Under the pieces are notes generated by a model, which made no database searches, was not told where the DNA came from, and saw nothing but the letters and a program-made list of their open reading frames with translations. Made by a program: the position numbers and the translations under genes. This document shows positions 24,075 through 32,122 of a stretch of 39,515 nt of DNA, piece after piece; position 1 is the stretch's first letter, and each line of letters begins with the position of its first letter. The DNA comes from an uncultured Clostridia bacterium (GTDB lineage Bacteria > Bacillota > Clostridia > Christensenellales > Borkfalkiaceae): the NCBI GenBank assembly GCA_904419945.1, contig CAJFTM010000009.1, positions 36,649-76,163 of the forward strand. The letters run 5' to 3'.

Positions 24075-25268
24075 ATGAATACGCCTGTCGAGCGGCGCGG
24101 CCGCCTGGAAAACGGCGCCGAATTGGTCGCCTGCCCTTCGCCGCAGCTGCATTCCGTTGCCTTTTCCGTCGTGCTTCCCTTTACGCCCGAATGCACGCCC
24201 GGGGTCTATCATTTGGTCGAACACATGTTTTTTGAGCGGGCGGGGGAGCGGCGCGCCAAGGAGATCAATGCCGAGATGACTGCGCGCGGCAGCGAGATCA
24301 TGGGGTATACCGCCGTCAATTATATGTGTTTCAGCTTTACCTGTCGGCCGGATGTGTTCCTGCCTCAGCTCGAGCTGCTCTTTTCCATGCTCTCGCAGCG
24401 CGATTACGAGCGGGAGGATTTTGAGCGAGTCCTTCCCGTCATCCGCAACGAGATCTTCGAAGCCGCCTTTTACGATGCCCGCTCGGCGGATATCCTGCGC
24501 GAGCTTTGGTTTGACTCCCGCTATATCGCGCCCGTTTTGGGCAATGCAGACGTGCTTTCCAGGCTGGAGCCGGAAGAGATCCGCGAGGCGCGCGCCTCTC
24601 TGTTCAACCGCGGCATGTGCCTGTTCTTGGCGGGCGCATTTACGCCCGAACAGGAGAGGAGAGTGCTCGATACCTTCGGCAAGATGCCCCTGCGCCCCCG
24701 CGAGCGCACGCCTGCGCCCGTAGAGGAAAAGGTCACGCGCGAGGTCAACCGCGTCGGCCGCGGTTACGAACTGCAGGTGCTCGTCACGTACCACGTCGAG
24801 CGCGCCGACCTCGAGCTCAAGCTCGCAGCCCACTGGCTGCGCAGCGGCTTGTTTGACGGGCTGGATGCCGCCTTTTTCCGTTTTTTTGACGACCGCGGTT
24901 TTCAGTTTTACTCGGTAGACGGCATCTACAATATCCGCGGCGACGAACTCATCTTTTCCTATCTCGTGCATATCACCAAAAAGGAAAGGAAAAAATTCGA
25001 TCCGCTCATCGACGCATTTGAGGACGAGGCCGCCCATACCGACTACATTTCTTTGGTCAAGCCGTATCTGTACGAAAATGCCCCCTTTCTCTACGACAGC
25101 CCCGAGCGGCTGTGTTCGCACTATGTCGATACCTGGGCGGACCTCTCTGCTCCGCTCACGTTGCGGGAGGAGCTGGAGTACTGTCAAAAATTTACCAACG
25201 AGCGGCTCGTCGCCTGTTGGGAGCGCATCGCTTCCTCGCTGCGCCGCATCTTTTATATCGGGCGCTGA
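24075..25268 (+). CDS. M16-family (insulinase-like) zinc peptidase
   Basis: A 397-residue, single-unit M16 peptidase. The inverted zinc motif HxxEH is present as YHLVEHMFFE (about residue 48), with the third ligand probably the Glu in VIRNEIFEAA about 75 residues later. The C-terminal half has the usual non-catalytic M16 domain character. Bacterial M16 proteins of this type (YmfH-like) often come with an inactive partner (YmfF-like). None is visible here, so it may be a homodimer or its partner may lie elsewhere. ATG 24075 follows GGAGG at 24060-24064 by 10 nt. The ferritin gene starts 66 bp downstream with no clear promoter, so both may share a transcript. Confidence 0.87.
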   Translation: MNTPVERRGRLENGAELVACPSPQLHSVAFSVVLPFTPECTPGVYHLVEHMFFERAGERRAKEINAEMTARGSEIMGYTAVNYMCFSFTCRPDVFLPQLELLFSMLSQRDYEREDFERVLPVIRNEIFEAAFYDARSADILRELWFDSRYIAPVLGNADVLSRLEPEEIREARASLFNRGMCLFLAGAFTPEQERRVLDTFGKMPLRPRERTPAPVEEKVTREVNRVGRGYELQVLVTYHVERADLELKLAAHWLRSGLFDGLDAAFFRFFDDRGFQFYSVDGIYNIRGDELIFSYLVHITKKERKKFDPLIDAFEDEAAHTDYISLVKPYLYENAPFLYDSPERLCSHYVDTWADLSAPLTLREELEYCQKFTNERLVACWERIASSLRRIFYIGR

Positions 25269-25334
25269 AGGAGCGGCGCGCCGGTGCCGTGTCCGTCCCG
25301 ATCGAATGTAAAAATTATTTTCAGGAGGTTTTTT

Positions 25335-25859
25335 ATGCTGCAACCGAAAATTGCCGAGCTGATCAACGATCAGGTCAACAAAGAGCTGTATTCCGCCTAT
25401 CTGTATTTGGATTTTGCCAACTACTATGAGGATGCCGGCCTGCCCGGCTTCGCCCATTGGTATGAGGTGCAGGCGCAGGAGGAGCGCGACCACGCCCTCG
25501 CCATGCGCCGCTATCTCATCGACTGCGGCCACCGCGTCACCTTTGCCGCCGTCGATGCGCCGGATAAGGCGTATGCCGATATGGCCGCGCCTTTGCAGGC
25601 AGGGTTGGAACACGAGCGCTATGTCACTTCGCTCATCACGGCCATTTACAGCGAGGCGTTTGCGCAGAAGGATTTCCGCACCATGCAGTTCCTCGACTGG
25701 TTTGTCAAGGAACAGGGTGAGGAGGAAAAGAATGCCGAGGACCTCGTCAAAAAGATGAAGCTGTTCGGCGGCGACCCGAAGGGCCTGTACCTGCTCGATC
25801 AGGAACTGGCCGCCCGCGTCTATTCTCCCTCCACGCCGGATGCATCCGCGCAGGCATGA
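25335..25859 (+). CDS. Ferritin
   Basis: A 174-residue ferritin that oxidises Fe2+ and stores it as a mineral core in a 24-mer cage. The first helix LINDQVNKELYSAYLYLDFA carries the Glu of the ferroxidase site, helix B gives WYEVQAQEERDHALAM (ExxH), and helix C/D contains the LDWFVKEQGEEEK acidic ligands. It is of FtnA type, with no haem-binding Met of bacterioferritin evident. AGGAGG at 25323-25328 sets ATG 25335. Consistent with an anaerobe handling iron and peroxide stress. Confidence 0.94.
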   Translation: MLQPKIAELINDQVNKELYSAYLYLDFANYYEDAGLPGFAHWYEVQAQEERDHALAMRRYLIDCGHRVTFAAVDAPDKAYADMAAPLQAGLEHERYVTSLITAIYSEAFAQKDFRTMQFLDWFVKEQGEEEKNAEDLVKKMKLFGGDPKGLYLLDQELAARVYSPSTPDASAQA

Positions 25860-25878
25860 TCTGAAGCAAATCGCGAGA

Positions 25879-25911
25879 GCGCCCCTCCCCGTAACCGGGG
25901 AGGGGCGCTTT
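25879..25911 (+). terminator. Terminator of the ferritin gene
   Basis: 12-bp GC stem (25879-25890 with 25897-25908), loop GTAACC, then TTTGATT. It marks the left edge of the AT-rich island. Confidence 0.75.
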
Positions 25912-25915
25912 GATT

Positions 25916-26161
25916 CTAATCGGTTATATTTTCGGGATTGAACAGCGGAGAACTGAATAAATCCTGTAGAGTGATTTTCAGTCCGTCACAAATGCCGTAA
26001 ATCGTTGAAAGTTTAACGGTGTTGCTTCTCGTCATTGTAACAATGGTAGGACGAGGAACGCCGCTCAAATTTGCCAAAGCATTTACGGTGATTTGTCGTT
26101 CTTTCACTAATTCAATAATTCTTGCATAAACTGCGCCGACTAATCTCATAAAGGATACCAC
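25916..26161 (-). CDS. Small XRE-family HTH transcriptional regulator
   Basis: An 81-residue Cro/C1-type regulator that is almost entirely HTH: RIIELVKERQITVNALANLS, then GVPRPTIVTMTRSNTVKLST and IYGICDGLKITLQDLF. Proteins very close to this are widespread in gut Firmicutes; function is unknown. The start may be GTG 26161 or ATG 26149 (MRLVGAVYARI); the latter matches the usual N-terminus better, and neither has a strong ribosome site. Codons and flanks are far more AT-rich than any neighbouring gene, which suggests transfer. A 6-bp dyad at 26219-26234 just upstream could be its own operator. Confidence 0.85.
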   Translation of the reverse strand: MVSFMRLVGAVYARIIELVKERQITVNALANLSGVPRPTIVTMTRSNTVKLSTIYGICDGLKITLQDLFSSPLFNPENITD

Positions 26162-26632
26162 ATGATTGGCAATTGGTACGCCAACGCTTTTAGTATATGA
26201 AATCAGTAAAAATAATGTAGTTGGTGAACCAACTATTGGTTAACAAACAGTTTAAAATATAATATAATAATACAGCTTTCAATAATGTATCAAGGCGCAC
26301 CGCTATTGGAATCTAATTGTTTTTTGTGAGCAACGCAAACAAGGCACAAAATTGCTCTGAATGAAGTTGAGGAAAATTTAGGCTGTTTGCGTTTCAGCCA
26401 CATTTTAATGACTTTCGGTGCTGACCAGATACAGTAACGCAACGGAATTTCCGTTGCGTTACTGTATTCTTTCGGATAAAACTAGCGAGTTTCGTGATGC
26501 ATACAATTTTTTATTTTTTTGTTAGGGATGACCGCAGATTTATGTCGGCAAATGCTGCAGGCGGGGAGAATCATTTCCCATAAAAGGATAGCGGGATGAT
26601 TTTTTAGAGTGTTATGCGAATTGTTCCGTTGA
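26162..26632. other. AT-rich intergenic island without a convincing gene
   Basis: About 470 bp, strongly AT-rich against GC-rich surroundings. It holds a small dyad AGTTGG-TGAA-CCAACT (26219-26234), A/T-only runs around 26255-26275 that could serve as -10 elements, a 37-codon minus-strand open frame (26290-26403) and a 15- to 17-bp palindrome at 26431-26465. I see no transposase remnant, target-site duplication or tRNA-like attachment site. Confidence 0.6.
26431..26465. repeat. Long perfect hairpin in the AT-rich island
   Basis: 15-bp perfect arms (26431-26445 with 26451-26465) that extend to 17 bp with AA/TT at the centre. Only ATTCTTTC follows, so it is a weak terminator candidate or a protein-binding palindrome. 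Confidence 0.7.
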
Positions 26633-26673
26633 ATCAAAGCGCCCGCCGGCATTTTGCCGGCGGGCGCTTTGAT
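26633..26673. terminator. Bidirectional terminator of the ferritin-like hypothetical gene
   Basis: Perfect 19-bp stem (26633-26651 with 26655-26673), loop TTT, with AAA and TTT at the bases of the GC core. It serves the minus-strand gene ending at 26706 and forms the right edge of the AT-rich island. Confidence 0.8.
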
Positions 26674-26705
26674 CAAGATGCGGTCAAATCTGCGTCCGAT
26701 CGGAT

Positions 26706-27143
26706 TTACAGGTAGTGGCGCAGCGTCTGTTCGTAGCCCTGTTCGATGGCGAGCAGTTCCCCCGCGAGGGTGCGGATGGCGGTATCGGCATCTTCGCTCT
26801 CGCGGATGGAGCGGGTCAGCGCAGTGATGCCCATCACCGTTCCCTGCGTCATCATTTCGGCGATGTGCGCGCGGGAGTCATCCTTGATGGTGTTCATCTT
26901 GATCGAGCCCCACATCATCGCCCGCTTGAGGGGATTGGGCTCCTTTAATTCGATGCCCCGTTGCTTTGCGCAGAGCGCTGCTTTGCCGCAGATGCGCTCA
27001 TAATCTTCGTGCATGCGCTTGAGCTCTTCTTTCAGTTCGCCCTCTTGCGTCGCCGGCAGGATGTCTGCGATGGATGCCAGCGCGTAGTGCGTGTTGCGGT
27101 ATACTTCGGCGAGCAGTTCCTCGCCCGATTTTTTCTCTTCCAA
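26706..27143 (-). CDS. All-helical, ferritin-like (DUF2383-like) hypothetical protein
   Basis: A 145-residue soluble protein, almost entirely helical by composition: LLAEVYRNTHYALASIADIL, then EELKRMHEDYERICGKAAL, a Pro-containing turn KEPNPLKRAMMWGSIKMNT, then HIAEMMTQGTVMGITAL and a last helix ending YEQTLRHYL. The spacing of four helices with Glu/His resembles DUF2383/ferritin-like bundles, but the diiron ligands are not clearly all present, so metal binding is uncertain. Start is TTG 27143: AGGAGG lies exactly 7 nt before it, whereas the ATG at 27176 has no ribosome site and precedes that site. Monocistronic. Confidence 0.75.
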   Translation of the reverse strand: MEEKKSGEELLAEVYRNTHYALASIADILPATQEGELKEELKRMHEDYERICGKAALCAKQRGIELKEPNPLKRAMMWGSIKMNTIKDDSRAHIAEMMTQGTVMGITALTRSIRESEDADTAIRTLAGELLAIEQGYEQTLRHYL

Positions 27144-27306
27144 AACCGTTCCTCCTGTGCGCCCTTCTGCGCGCATCTTCAGTTTGTGCAGGAGCCGCTG
27201 AAATGATACGGGAATGCCGCATATACAGGGGCGCGGCGAAGATCAGCGGCTCCGCAGCGGGTGGAATTGTGCGGGGCAACCCGCCGCAGGAGAATAAAAG
27301 GGCGGT

Positions 27307-27333
27307 AAAAAGCGCGCGGCATACGCCGCGCGC
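27307..27333 (-). terminator. Terminator of the glycan operon
   Basis: On the minus strand a 9-bp GCGCGCGGC-type stem (27333-27325 with 27320-27312), loop of 4, then TTTTT (27311-27307). It lies about 40 bp after the glf stop. Confidence 0.82.
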
Positions 27334-27370
27334 AGAAATATATGGCAAAAATAACGTTCGAGAGAGTGCG

Positions 27371-28474
27371 TCAGCGCAGCCCTTCCGTTTTGCACAGCTC
27401 GAAGGCGCTCGCGATGACCTTATCCATGTCGTAGTACTTGTATTCGCCCAGCCTGCCGCCGAATATGACGTCCGGCCGCTCCGCCTTGCATGCCTCGTAC
27501 TGCTGCATGAGCGCGCTGTTTTTGGCATCGTTGACGGGGTAGTATGCCTCCATGCCCTCCGCGTATTCGGCAGGGTACTCGCGCGAGATGACGGTCTTGG
27601 GCTGTTTGCCGAAATTAAAGTGCTTGTGTTCGATGATGCGCGTGTAGGGGACTTCGTATTCGGTGTAGTTGATGACGGCGTTGCCCTGGTAGTCGGGGAT
27701 GTCCAGCACCTCCGTTTCGAAGCGCACGGTGCGGTATTCGAGCTTTCCGAAGCGGTAGCCGAAAAACTCGTCCGGCATCCCCGTGAACACGGTTTTGCCG
27801 AAGGTATCTTTCGTCTCCTTGATAAAGTCGAAATAATCGGTATTCAGCAGCACCTTCGCGCCCGCGAACAGCTTTTCCGCCAAGGCGGTGTAGCCTTCCT
27901 CGGGGATGCCCTGATACTTGTCGTTAAAGTAGTTGTCGTCGTAGGTAAAGCGCAGCGGCAGCCGCTTAATGATGAAGGCGGGCAAATCTCTGCACCGGCG
28001 CCCCCACTGCTTTTCGGTATATCCCTTGACGAGCGTCTCGTATACGTCGGTCCCGACCAGGCTGATCGCCTGCTCTTCGAGGTTTTCCGGCTGTTTGCCG
28101 CCGAGGGCTGCGCGCTGACTCTCGATGATCGCCTGCGCTTCTTCCGCCGTCTTTGTGCCCCAAAGCTGTTCAAATGTATACATGTTGAAGGGCATGCTGT
28201 ACAGTTTGCCCTTATAATTGGCTTTGACGCGGTTGACAAAATGGTTGAAGGAGGCGAATTGATTTACATATGTCCATACTTCCTCGTTTGAAGTATGAAA
28301 GATGTGGGCCCCGTATACGTGTACGTCGATGCCTTCCACCTTTTCGGTATAAATATTCCCTGCAATGTGGCTGCGCCGTTCGACGACGAGGCAGCTCTTG
28401 CCCGCGCGCACGGCGTGCTCGCAGAATACGGCGTTATACAGCCCGGCGCCTACCAATAAATAGTCGTAATGCAT
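27371..28474 (-). CDS. glf: UDP-galactopyranose mutase
   Basis: FAD enzyme that interconverts UDP-galactopyranose and UDP-galactofuranose, the donor for galactofuranose-containing surface glycans. The 367-residue protein has the dinucleotide-binding YDYLLVGAGLYNAVFCEHA, an acidic end of strand 2 (CLVVERRSHIAGN), then VHVYGAHIFHTSN, GYTEKQWGR, and the C-terminal PVNDAKNSALMQQY and FGGRLGEYKYYDMD typical of Glf. Length is normal. AAGGAGA is 5 nt before ATG 28474. Last gene of a five-gene operon with a glycan ABC exporter and two glycosyltransferases, so the exported polymer probably contains galactofuranose. Confidence 0.95.
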   Translation of the reverse strand: MHYDYLLVGAGLYNAVFCEHAVRAGKSCLVVERRSHIAGNIYTEKVEGIDVHVYGAHIFHTSNEEVWTYVNQFASFNHFVNRVKANYKGKLYSMPFNMYTFEQLWGTKTAEEAQAIIESQRAALGGKQPENLEEQAISLVGTDVYETLVKGYTEKQWGRRCRDLPAFIIKRLPLRFTYDDNYFNDKYQGIPEEGYTALAEKLFAGAKVLLNTDYFDFIKETKDTFGKTVFTGMPDEFFGYRFGKLEYRTVRFETEVLDIPDYQGNAVINYTEYEVPYTRIIEHKHFNFGKQPKTVISREYPAEYAEGMEAYYPVNDAKNSALMQQYEACKAERPDVIFGGRLGEYKYYDMDKVIASAFELCKTEGLR

Positions 28475-28497
28475 GTTGTCTCCTTGTGTGGTTTTGG

Positions 28498-29274
28498 TTA
28501 TGCGTTTTGCTCGGGATGCATCATCGCCTGGGCGTAGCGGTCGAAGATCTCGCCCGCCGGTCCGTCGGCGATCACATGCCCGCGCTCGATCCAGATGGCG
28601 CGGTCGCACAGGTTGCGTACGGAATTGCCGTGCGACACGATGAGGAAGGTCAGTCCCTTTTTCCGCAGTTCGGCGAGGCGGTCATAGCATTTTTTTTGGA
28701 AGGCGATGTCGCCCACGGCGAGGATCTCGTCGATGAGCATGATCTCCGCCTCCATCGTGATGGCGATGGAAAAGCCGAGCCGCGCCAGCATACCCGAAGA
28801 GTACGCCTTGACGGGGGTATGGATAAAGTCGCCCAGCTCCGCAAACGCGAGGATCTCGGGCAGCTTCGCGTCGATCTCTTTTTTGGTATAGCCCATGATC
28901 GCGGCGTTGAGGTAGATGTTCTCGATGCCCGTCGCGTTGCCGTCAAAGCCGGCGCCCAGCTGCAGCAGGGGAGAGATGCGCCCGTTGCAGTGCGCCCAGC
29001 CGGACGTGGGTTTGAGGATGCCGGAAACGATCTTGAGCAGCGTGCTCTTGCCCACGCCGTTGCGCCCGATCACTGCCACCGCTTCCCCTTGGCGGATCTT
29101 GAAACTCACGTTTTCCAGGCAGGTAAATTTTTCCCGGCGCAGATCGCGGCGGAAGGCGCGCACGATCAGCTCTTTGAGGGAATTGACGCCCACGTCGTAG
29201 CGGGTGAACTTCATCGTCACATCGTGCGCCTCGAGCAGGCAGGTCGGGTCGGGCGTGATCTTTTGTCTTGCCAT
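28498..29274 (-). CDS. Polysaccharide/teichoic acid ABC exporter, ATP-binding protein (Wzt/TagH type)
   Basis: A 258-residue ABC ATPase: Walker A GRNGVGKSTLLK, Q-loop ISPLLQLGAGFDGN, signature YSSGMLARL, Walker B IMLIDEILAVGD and a switch His in VSHGNS. The GAGFDGNATGIENIYLNAAIMG stretch (interrupted here only by annotation) is characteristic of the Wzt/TagH glycan-exporter group. It lacks the C-terminal carbohydrate-binding domain of long Wzt proteins, so recognition of a modified chain end is unlikely. Start ATG 29274 with AAGGAGG. It lies 10 bp from the permease gene and powers that transporter. Confidence 0.93.
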   Translation of the reverse strand: MARQKITPDPTCLLEAHDVTMKFTRYDVGVNSLKELIVRAFRRDLRREKFTCLENVSFKIRQGEAVAVIGRNGVGKSTLLKIVSGILKPTSGWAHCNGRISPLLQLGAGFDGNATGIENIYLNAAIMGYTKKEIDAKLPEILAFAELGDFIHTPVKAYSSGMLARLGFSIAITMEAEIMLIDEILAVGDIAFQKKCYDRLAELRKKGLTFLIVSHGNSVRNLCDRAIWIERGHVIADGPAGEIFDRYAQAMMHPEQNA

Positions 29275-29284
29275 GGCGTCCTCC

Positions 29285-30082
29285 TTACAGGTTGGCGGCG
29301 ATGTGGTTGCGCACCGCGCGCATGAATGCGTAGCCGATCGCAAAGGATACGATCGCAAATCCGTAACAGATCAGGTGCTCCATTCCCGACGGAATACCGC
29401 CGGAAAGAAGGGTCCGGAAGTATTCGACGTAGTGGTACATCGGATTGAGCCCCATAATGTTTTCGACCAGTTGGCTGTTGAGGCGGTCGACGGTGTAAAA
29501 GAGGGGGGTCAGGTAGGTCCACAGCGTCAGGATGACCGAGTACAGGTGTTCGATGTCGCGGAAGAACACGTACAGCGCGCTCAAAAAATAGGATATGCCC
29601 AGTGAGAAGAGCGCTACCGCCGGCACCAGTACGACCACTAATACGATCTGCCAACAGAAGACATAGTCGCCCGTCAGGTAGCGCACCAGCGCCACAATGA
29701 GCAGCGCGACGAAGGAGAAGAGAAATGTCACCAGCGAGGAGAGCACGTTCGCCGTCGGGAAGAGGGCGATGGAGACGCGCGTCTTTTGCAGCATATCCCG
29801 CTGGCGCACCAGGCAGGGGAGGGATCCGCTCGTCGAGGTGCGCATGATGTTGAAGATGATGTTGCCCGAAAGGATATAGATGGGGTAGTCGAGCGGCGTA
29901 TCTCCGCCGAACAGGCGGGAAAACACGAGCGTCATCACCAGCATATTGAGCAGCGGGTTCAGCACTGTCCAAAGTACGCCGATAAAGGAGCGGTAGTATT
30001 GGTTTTTGATGTTGCGCCGCACGAGCAGCCGCAGCAGGTACGCCTGCTGCAGCGGGCGGCGCAGTTTTTCTTTGTTCAGCAT
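29285..30082 (-). CDS. Polysaccharide/teichoic acid ABC exporter, permease (Wzm/TagG type)
   Basis: A 265-residue ABC-2-type membrane protein with six membrane helices. The cytoplasmic N-terminus LLVRRNIKNQYYRSFIGVLW is the typical TagG/Wzm entry motif, followed by LNPLLNMLVMTLVFSRLFG; the last helix precedes MRAVRNHIAANL. It pairs with the ATPase encoded next to move a lipid-linked glycan across the inner membrane. ATG 30082 starts one base after the TAA of the upstream glycosyltransferase gene, with GGGAGAAG as ribosome site inside that gene. Confidence 0.92.
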   Translation of the reverse strand: MLNKEKLRRPLQQAYLLRLLVRRNIKNQYYRSFIGVLWTVLNPLLNMLVMTLVFSRLFGGDTPLDYPIYILSGNIIFNIMRTSTSGSLPCLVRQRDMLQKTRVSIALFPTANVLSSLVTFLFSFVALLIVALVRYLTGDYVFCWQIVLVVVLVPAVALFSLGISYFLSALYVFFRDIEHLYSVILTLWTYLTPLFYTVDRLNSQLVENIMGLNPMYHYVEYFRTLLSGGIPSGMEHLICYGFAIVSFAIGYAFMRAVRNHIAANL

Positions 30083-30083
30083 T

Positions 30084-31196
30084 TTATTCTTCTCCCACCA
30101 GTGATTGCAGGGCGCGGTCGTAAACTTCACGCAGCCTTCCCGCTTCCTGCCGGATATCATAGCCGGCCTGTTGCAGCCGTTTGGCACAGTCTGTCAGGCG
30201 CGGCGCATCCTCTGCCATCGCCGCGGCCCACGCCTCCCGATCGAGCGGGAGGAAGGCGGCCCCGCCGCATACGTCCGCTTCGCGCGTGATCTTGTCCGAA
30301 AACAGGCAGGGCAGACCTGCCGCCTGCGCTTCCAAACCCACCACGGGGAATCCCTCGTACAGGGATGGCAGAACGAATGCGTCCGCCGCGGCATACCAGG
30401 GCGCCGGATCCCCTTGCGGGATAAAGCGTACACGGCCGGATAGGTCGGCCCGTGCCGCCCGTTCGCGCAGTGCCTTTTCCCCGGCGCCCGCTCCCAACAG
30501 CAGCAGCGTCATCGGCCGCCGCTGCAGGGCAAGCGCAAAAGCATCCAAGAGGAAGTGCAGGTTCTTTTGCGGAGCAAACCGCCCGACAAAGAGCAGATTG
30601 CGCCCTTGCAGCTGCAGGCGCTCTTTTGCAAGCGGATCGGGGGCGAACCGCTCTAAATCGATGGCATTGGGCAGGATGATCGCCTCTTTTGCGCGTCGGC
30701 GAAAGAGGTTTTGTGCCGCCAATCTGCCGCATGCCATGCGGCAGGTCGCATCCTTTGCGGCAAAGGGGCGCAGCGCCGCCTTGATCCAATAATGGTCGGA
30801 ACGGCGGTCGAAGGTGCTGTGAGCGTGACAGATGCGCACGGGAACACCCGCCCGCCTGGCCGCGCGCAGCGCAAAGGCGGAAAGGGTGGTCATATGCGAA
30901 TGTGCCACCGCATACCCGCCTTCGCGCAGCAGCTTTTGCAGTGCGCTCATCGCCCGCAGCGGATCCCGGTCAAACCGGGGAATGGTCAGTACGCGCGCCG
31001 CGGGGTCGATCGCGCGCAGCTCCTCGTCAAAGCCGCAGTGTTCGTAGGCAAAAAAATCCAAACGCCAGCGGCGGCGGTCCATAAATTTATAATAGTTGAG
31101 CACGCAGGAGACGACGCCGCCGATGCGGGTATTCCCCACGATCTGTGCGGCCTTCCATCGCCCGTCTTCCGCGCGTTGCAGGGTAAATTCATCCAT
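30084..31196 (-). CDS. GT4-family glycosyltransferase
   Basis: A 370-residue GT-B glycosyltransferase. The N-terminal acceptor domain begins QIVGNTRIGGVVSCVLNYYKF. AHSHMTTLSAFALRAARRAGVPVRICHAHST and PNAIDLERF mark the domain linker. The donor-binding half has LLFVGRFAPQKNLHFLLDAF and the ExxxxxxxE motif in SLYEGFPVVGLEAQAAGLPC. These fit GT4 retaining enzymes that extend lipid-linked exopolysaccharide or capsule units; donor sugar unknown. It lies 2 bp after the priming transferase gene and just before the exporter genes. The start codon ATG 31196 has GGAG about 9 nt upstream. Confidence 0.9.
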   Translation of the reverse strand: MDEFTLQRAEDGRWKAAQIVGNTRIGGVVSCVLNYYKFMDRRRWRLDFFAYEHCGFDEELRAIDPAARVLTIPRFDRDPLRAMSALQKLLREGGYAVAHSHMTTLSAFALRAARRAGVPVRICHAHSTFDRRSDHYWIKAALRPFAAKDATCRMACGRLAAQNLFRRRAKEAIILPNAIDLERFAPDPLAKERLQLQGRNLLFVGRFAPQKNLHFLLDAFALALQRRPMTLLLLGAGAGEKALRERAARADLSGRVRFIPQGDPAPWYAAADAFVLPSLYEGFPVVGLEAQAAGLPCLFSDKITREADVCGGAAFLPLDREAWAAAMAEDAPRLTDCAKRLQQAGYDIRQEAGRLREVYDRALQSLVGEE

Positions 31197-31198
31197 GT

Positions 31199-31882
31199 TT
31201 ACTCCGCTGCGCGCAGCGCCGCGCGCGTTTCGGGGGGTACGGTATAGTTGCGCTTTACTTCCCGCCGCAGGAAGCGGTGCTCCGCTTCCGATACGGGCTT
31301 TAAAAACTTCTTTTCGCCGAAGAGGATGACGCCCAGCGTGCGGAAAAAGATGCCGATGTCCAGCCCGAGCGAGGCGTGCATCGCATAATAAGCGTCATAA
31401 TATTTGCGGTCGTACAGGCTCAGGTAGCCGTTGCCGCGCACCTGCCCCAGGCCGGTCAGCCCCGGGCGCAGTTCAAATTTGATCATTTCCCAGTCCTCAT
31501 AGTCGCGGTCAAATACGGGCAGCAGCGGCCGCGGCCCGATGATGCTCATGTCCCCCTTGAGGATATTGAACAGCTGCGGCAGCTCGTCGATCTTCAGTTT
31601 GCGGATAACGCGCCCCACTTTGGTCACATTGGGATTTTCGTCCCCGATCACGCGCCGATGCTTGTTGTAGCGTACCCGCGCGCTGGTCATCGAGCGGAAT
31701 TTGTAGCAGAAAAATTTTTTCCCGCCTCGGCCGGTGCGCTTTTGGCGGAAAATGATCTCTCCCCCGTCCTCCGCTTTGATGGCGATCGCCACGAGCAGCA
31801 GCAGGGGGGAGAGGAGGATCACGGCGAGCAGCGCGGCGCAAAAGTCGAAGGAATATTTAAAAAACAGATATCCACGATGCAT
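31199..31882 (-). CDS. Priming sugar-phosphate transferase (bacterial sugar transferase, PglC/WbaP C-terminal type)
   Basis: A 227-residue monotopic phosphoglycosyl transferase that moves a sugar-1-phosphate from a nucleotide sugar to undecaprenyl phosphate, starting the glycan. One N-terminal re-entrant helix (FDFCAALLAVILLSPLLLLV) leads to IIFRQKRTGRGGKKF, CYKFRSM, the catalytic acidic KIDELPQLFNILKGDMSIIGPRP (Asp-Glu) and FELRPGLTGLGQVRGNG. ATG 31882 is chosen because the operon promoter (31938-31966) places the transcript start at about 31931, downstream of the earlier in-frame ATG at 31939. First gene of the five-gene glycan operon. Confidence 0.92.
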   Translation of the reverse strand: MHRGYLFFKYSFDFCAALLAVILLSPLLLLVAIAIKAEDGGEIIFRQKRTGRGGKKFFCYKFRSMTSARVRYNKHRRVIGDENPNVTKVGRVIRKLKIDELPQLFNILKGDMSIIGPRPLLPVFDRDYEDWEMIKFELRPGLTGLGQVRGNGYLSLYDRKYYDAYYAMHASLGLDIGIFFRTLGVILFGEKKFLKPVSEAEHRFLRREVKRNYTVPPETRAALRAAE

Positions 31883-31937
31883 GGCACGCGCTCTCCCGCT
31901 CCGTGCGCCGCTGCGGCGCACCTGTCGTTTCCATTGC

Positions 31938-31966
31938 ATTATAGCACAGATGCCTTTGCGAGGCAA
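31938..31966 (-). promoter_or_regulatory. Promoter of the glycan operon
   Basis: On the minus strand: -35 TTGCCT (31966-31961), 17-bp spacer ending TGC, -10 TATAAT (31943-31938). The 31883-32214 gap otherwise holds only this promoter and the response-regulator promoter and leader. Confidence 0.85.
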
Positions 31967-32081
31967 TCAAAAACACTACATTCCCTCCAAATTTGACGGG
32001 AAAGGCCTTTTTAGAAACAGTTTGCTTCCCTTTCGTTCGGTTATGCGGCAAAGCGCGCCGCTGTGTTTTTATAAAAAAATA

Positions 32082-32110
32082 TTGACAAACGTCAAAACTT
32101 GTGATACCAT
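32082..32110 (+). promoter_or_regulatory. Promoter of the LytTR regulator with a dyad over the -35
   Basis: -35 TTGACA (32082-32087), 17-bp spacer, -10 TACCAT (32105-32110). The -35 is embedded in TTGAC-AAAC-GTCAA (32082-32095), a possible operator. Confidence 0.7.
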
Positions 32111-32122
32111 TAAACGCAAATC

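Noticed and set aside
26290-26403. 37-codon minus-strand frame in the AT-rich island
   Set aside because: Too short, no Shine-Dalgarno and no motif; kept only as a remark in the island description.
26482-26676. 64-codon minus-strand frame in the AT-rich island
   Set aside because: Its N-terminal third is encoded by the terminator hairpin, and it has no ribosome site or similarity.
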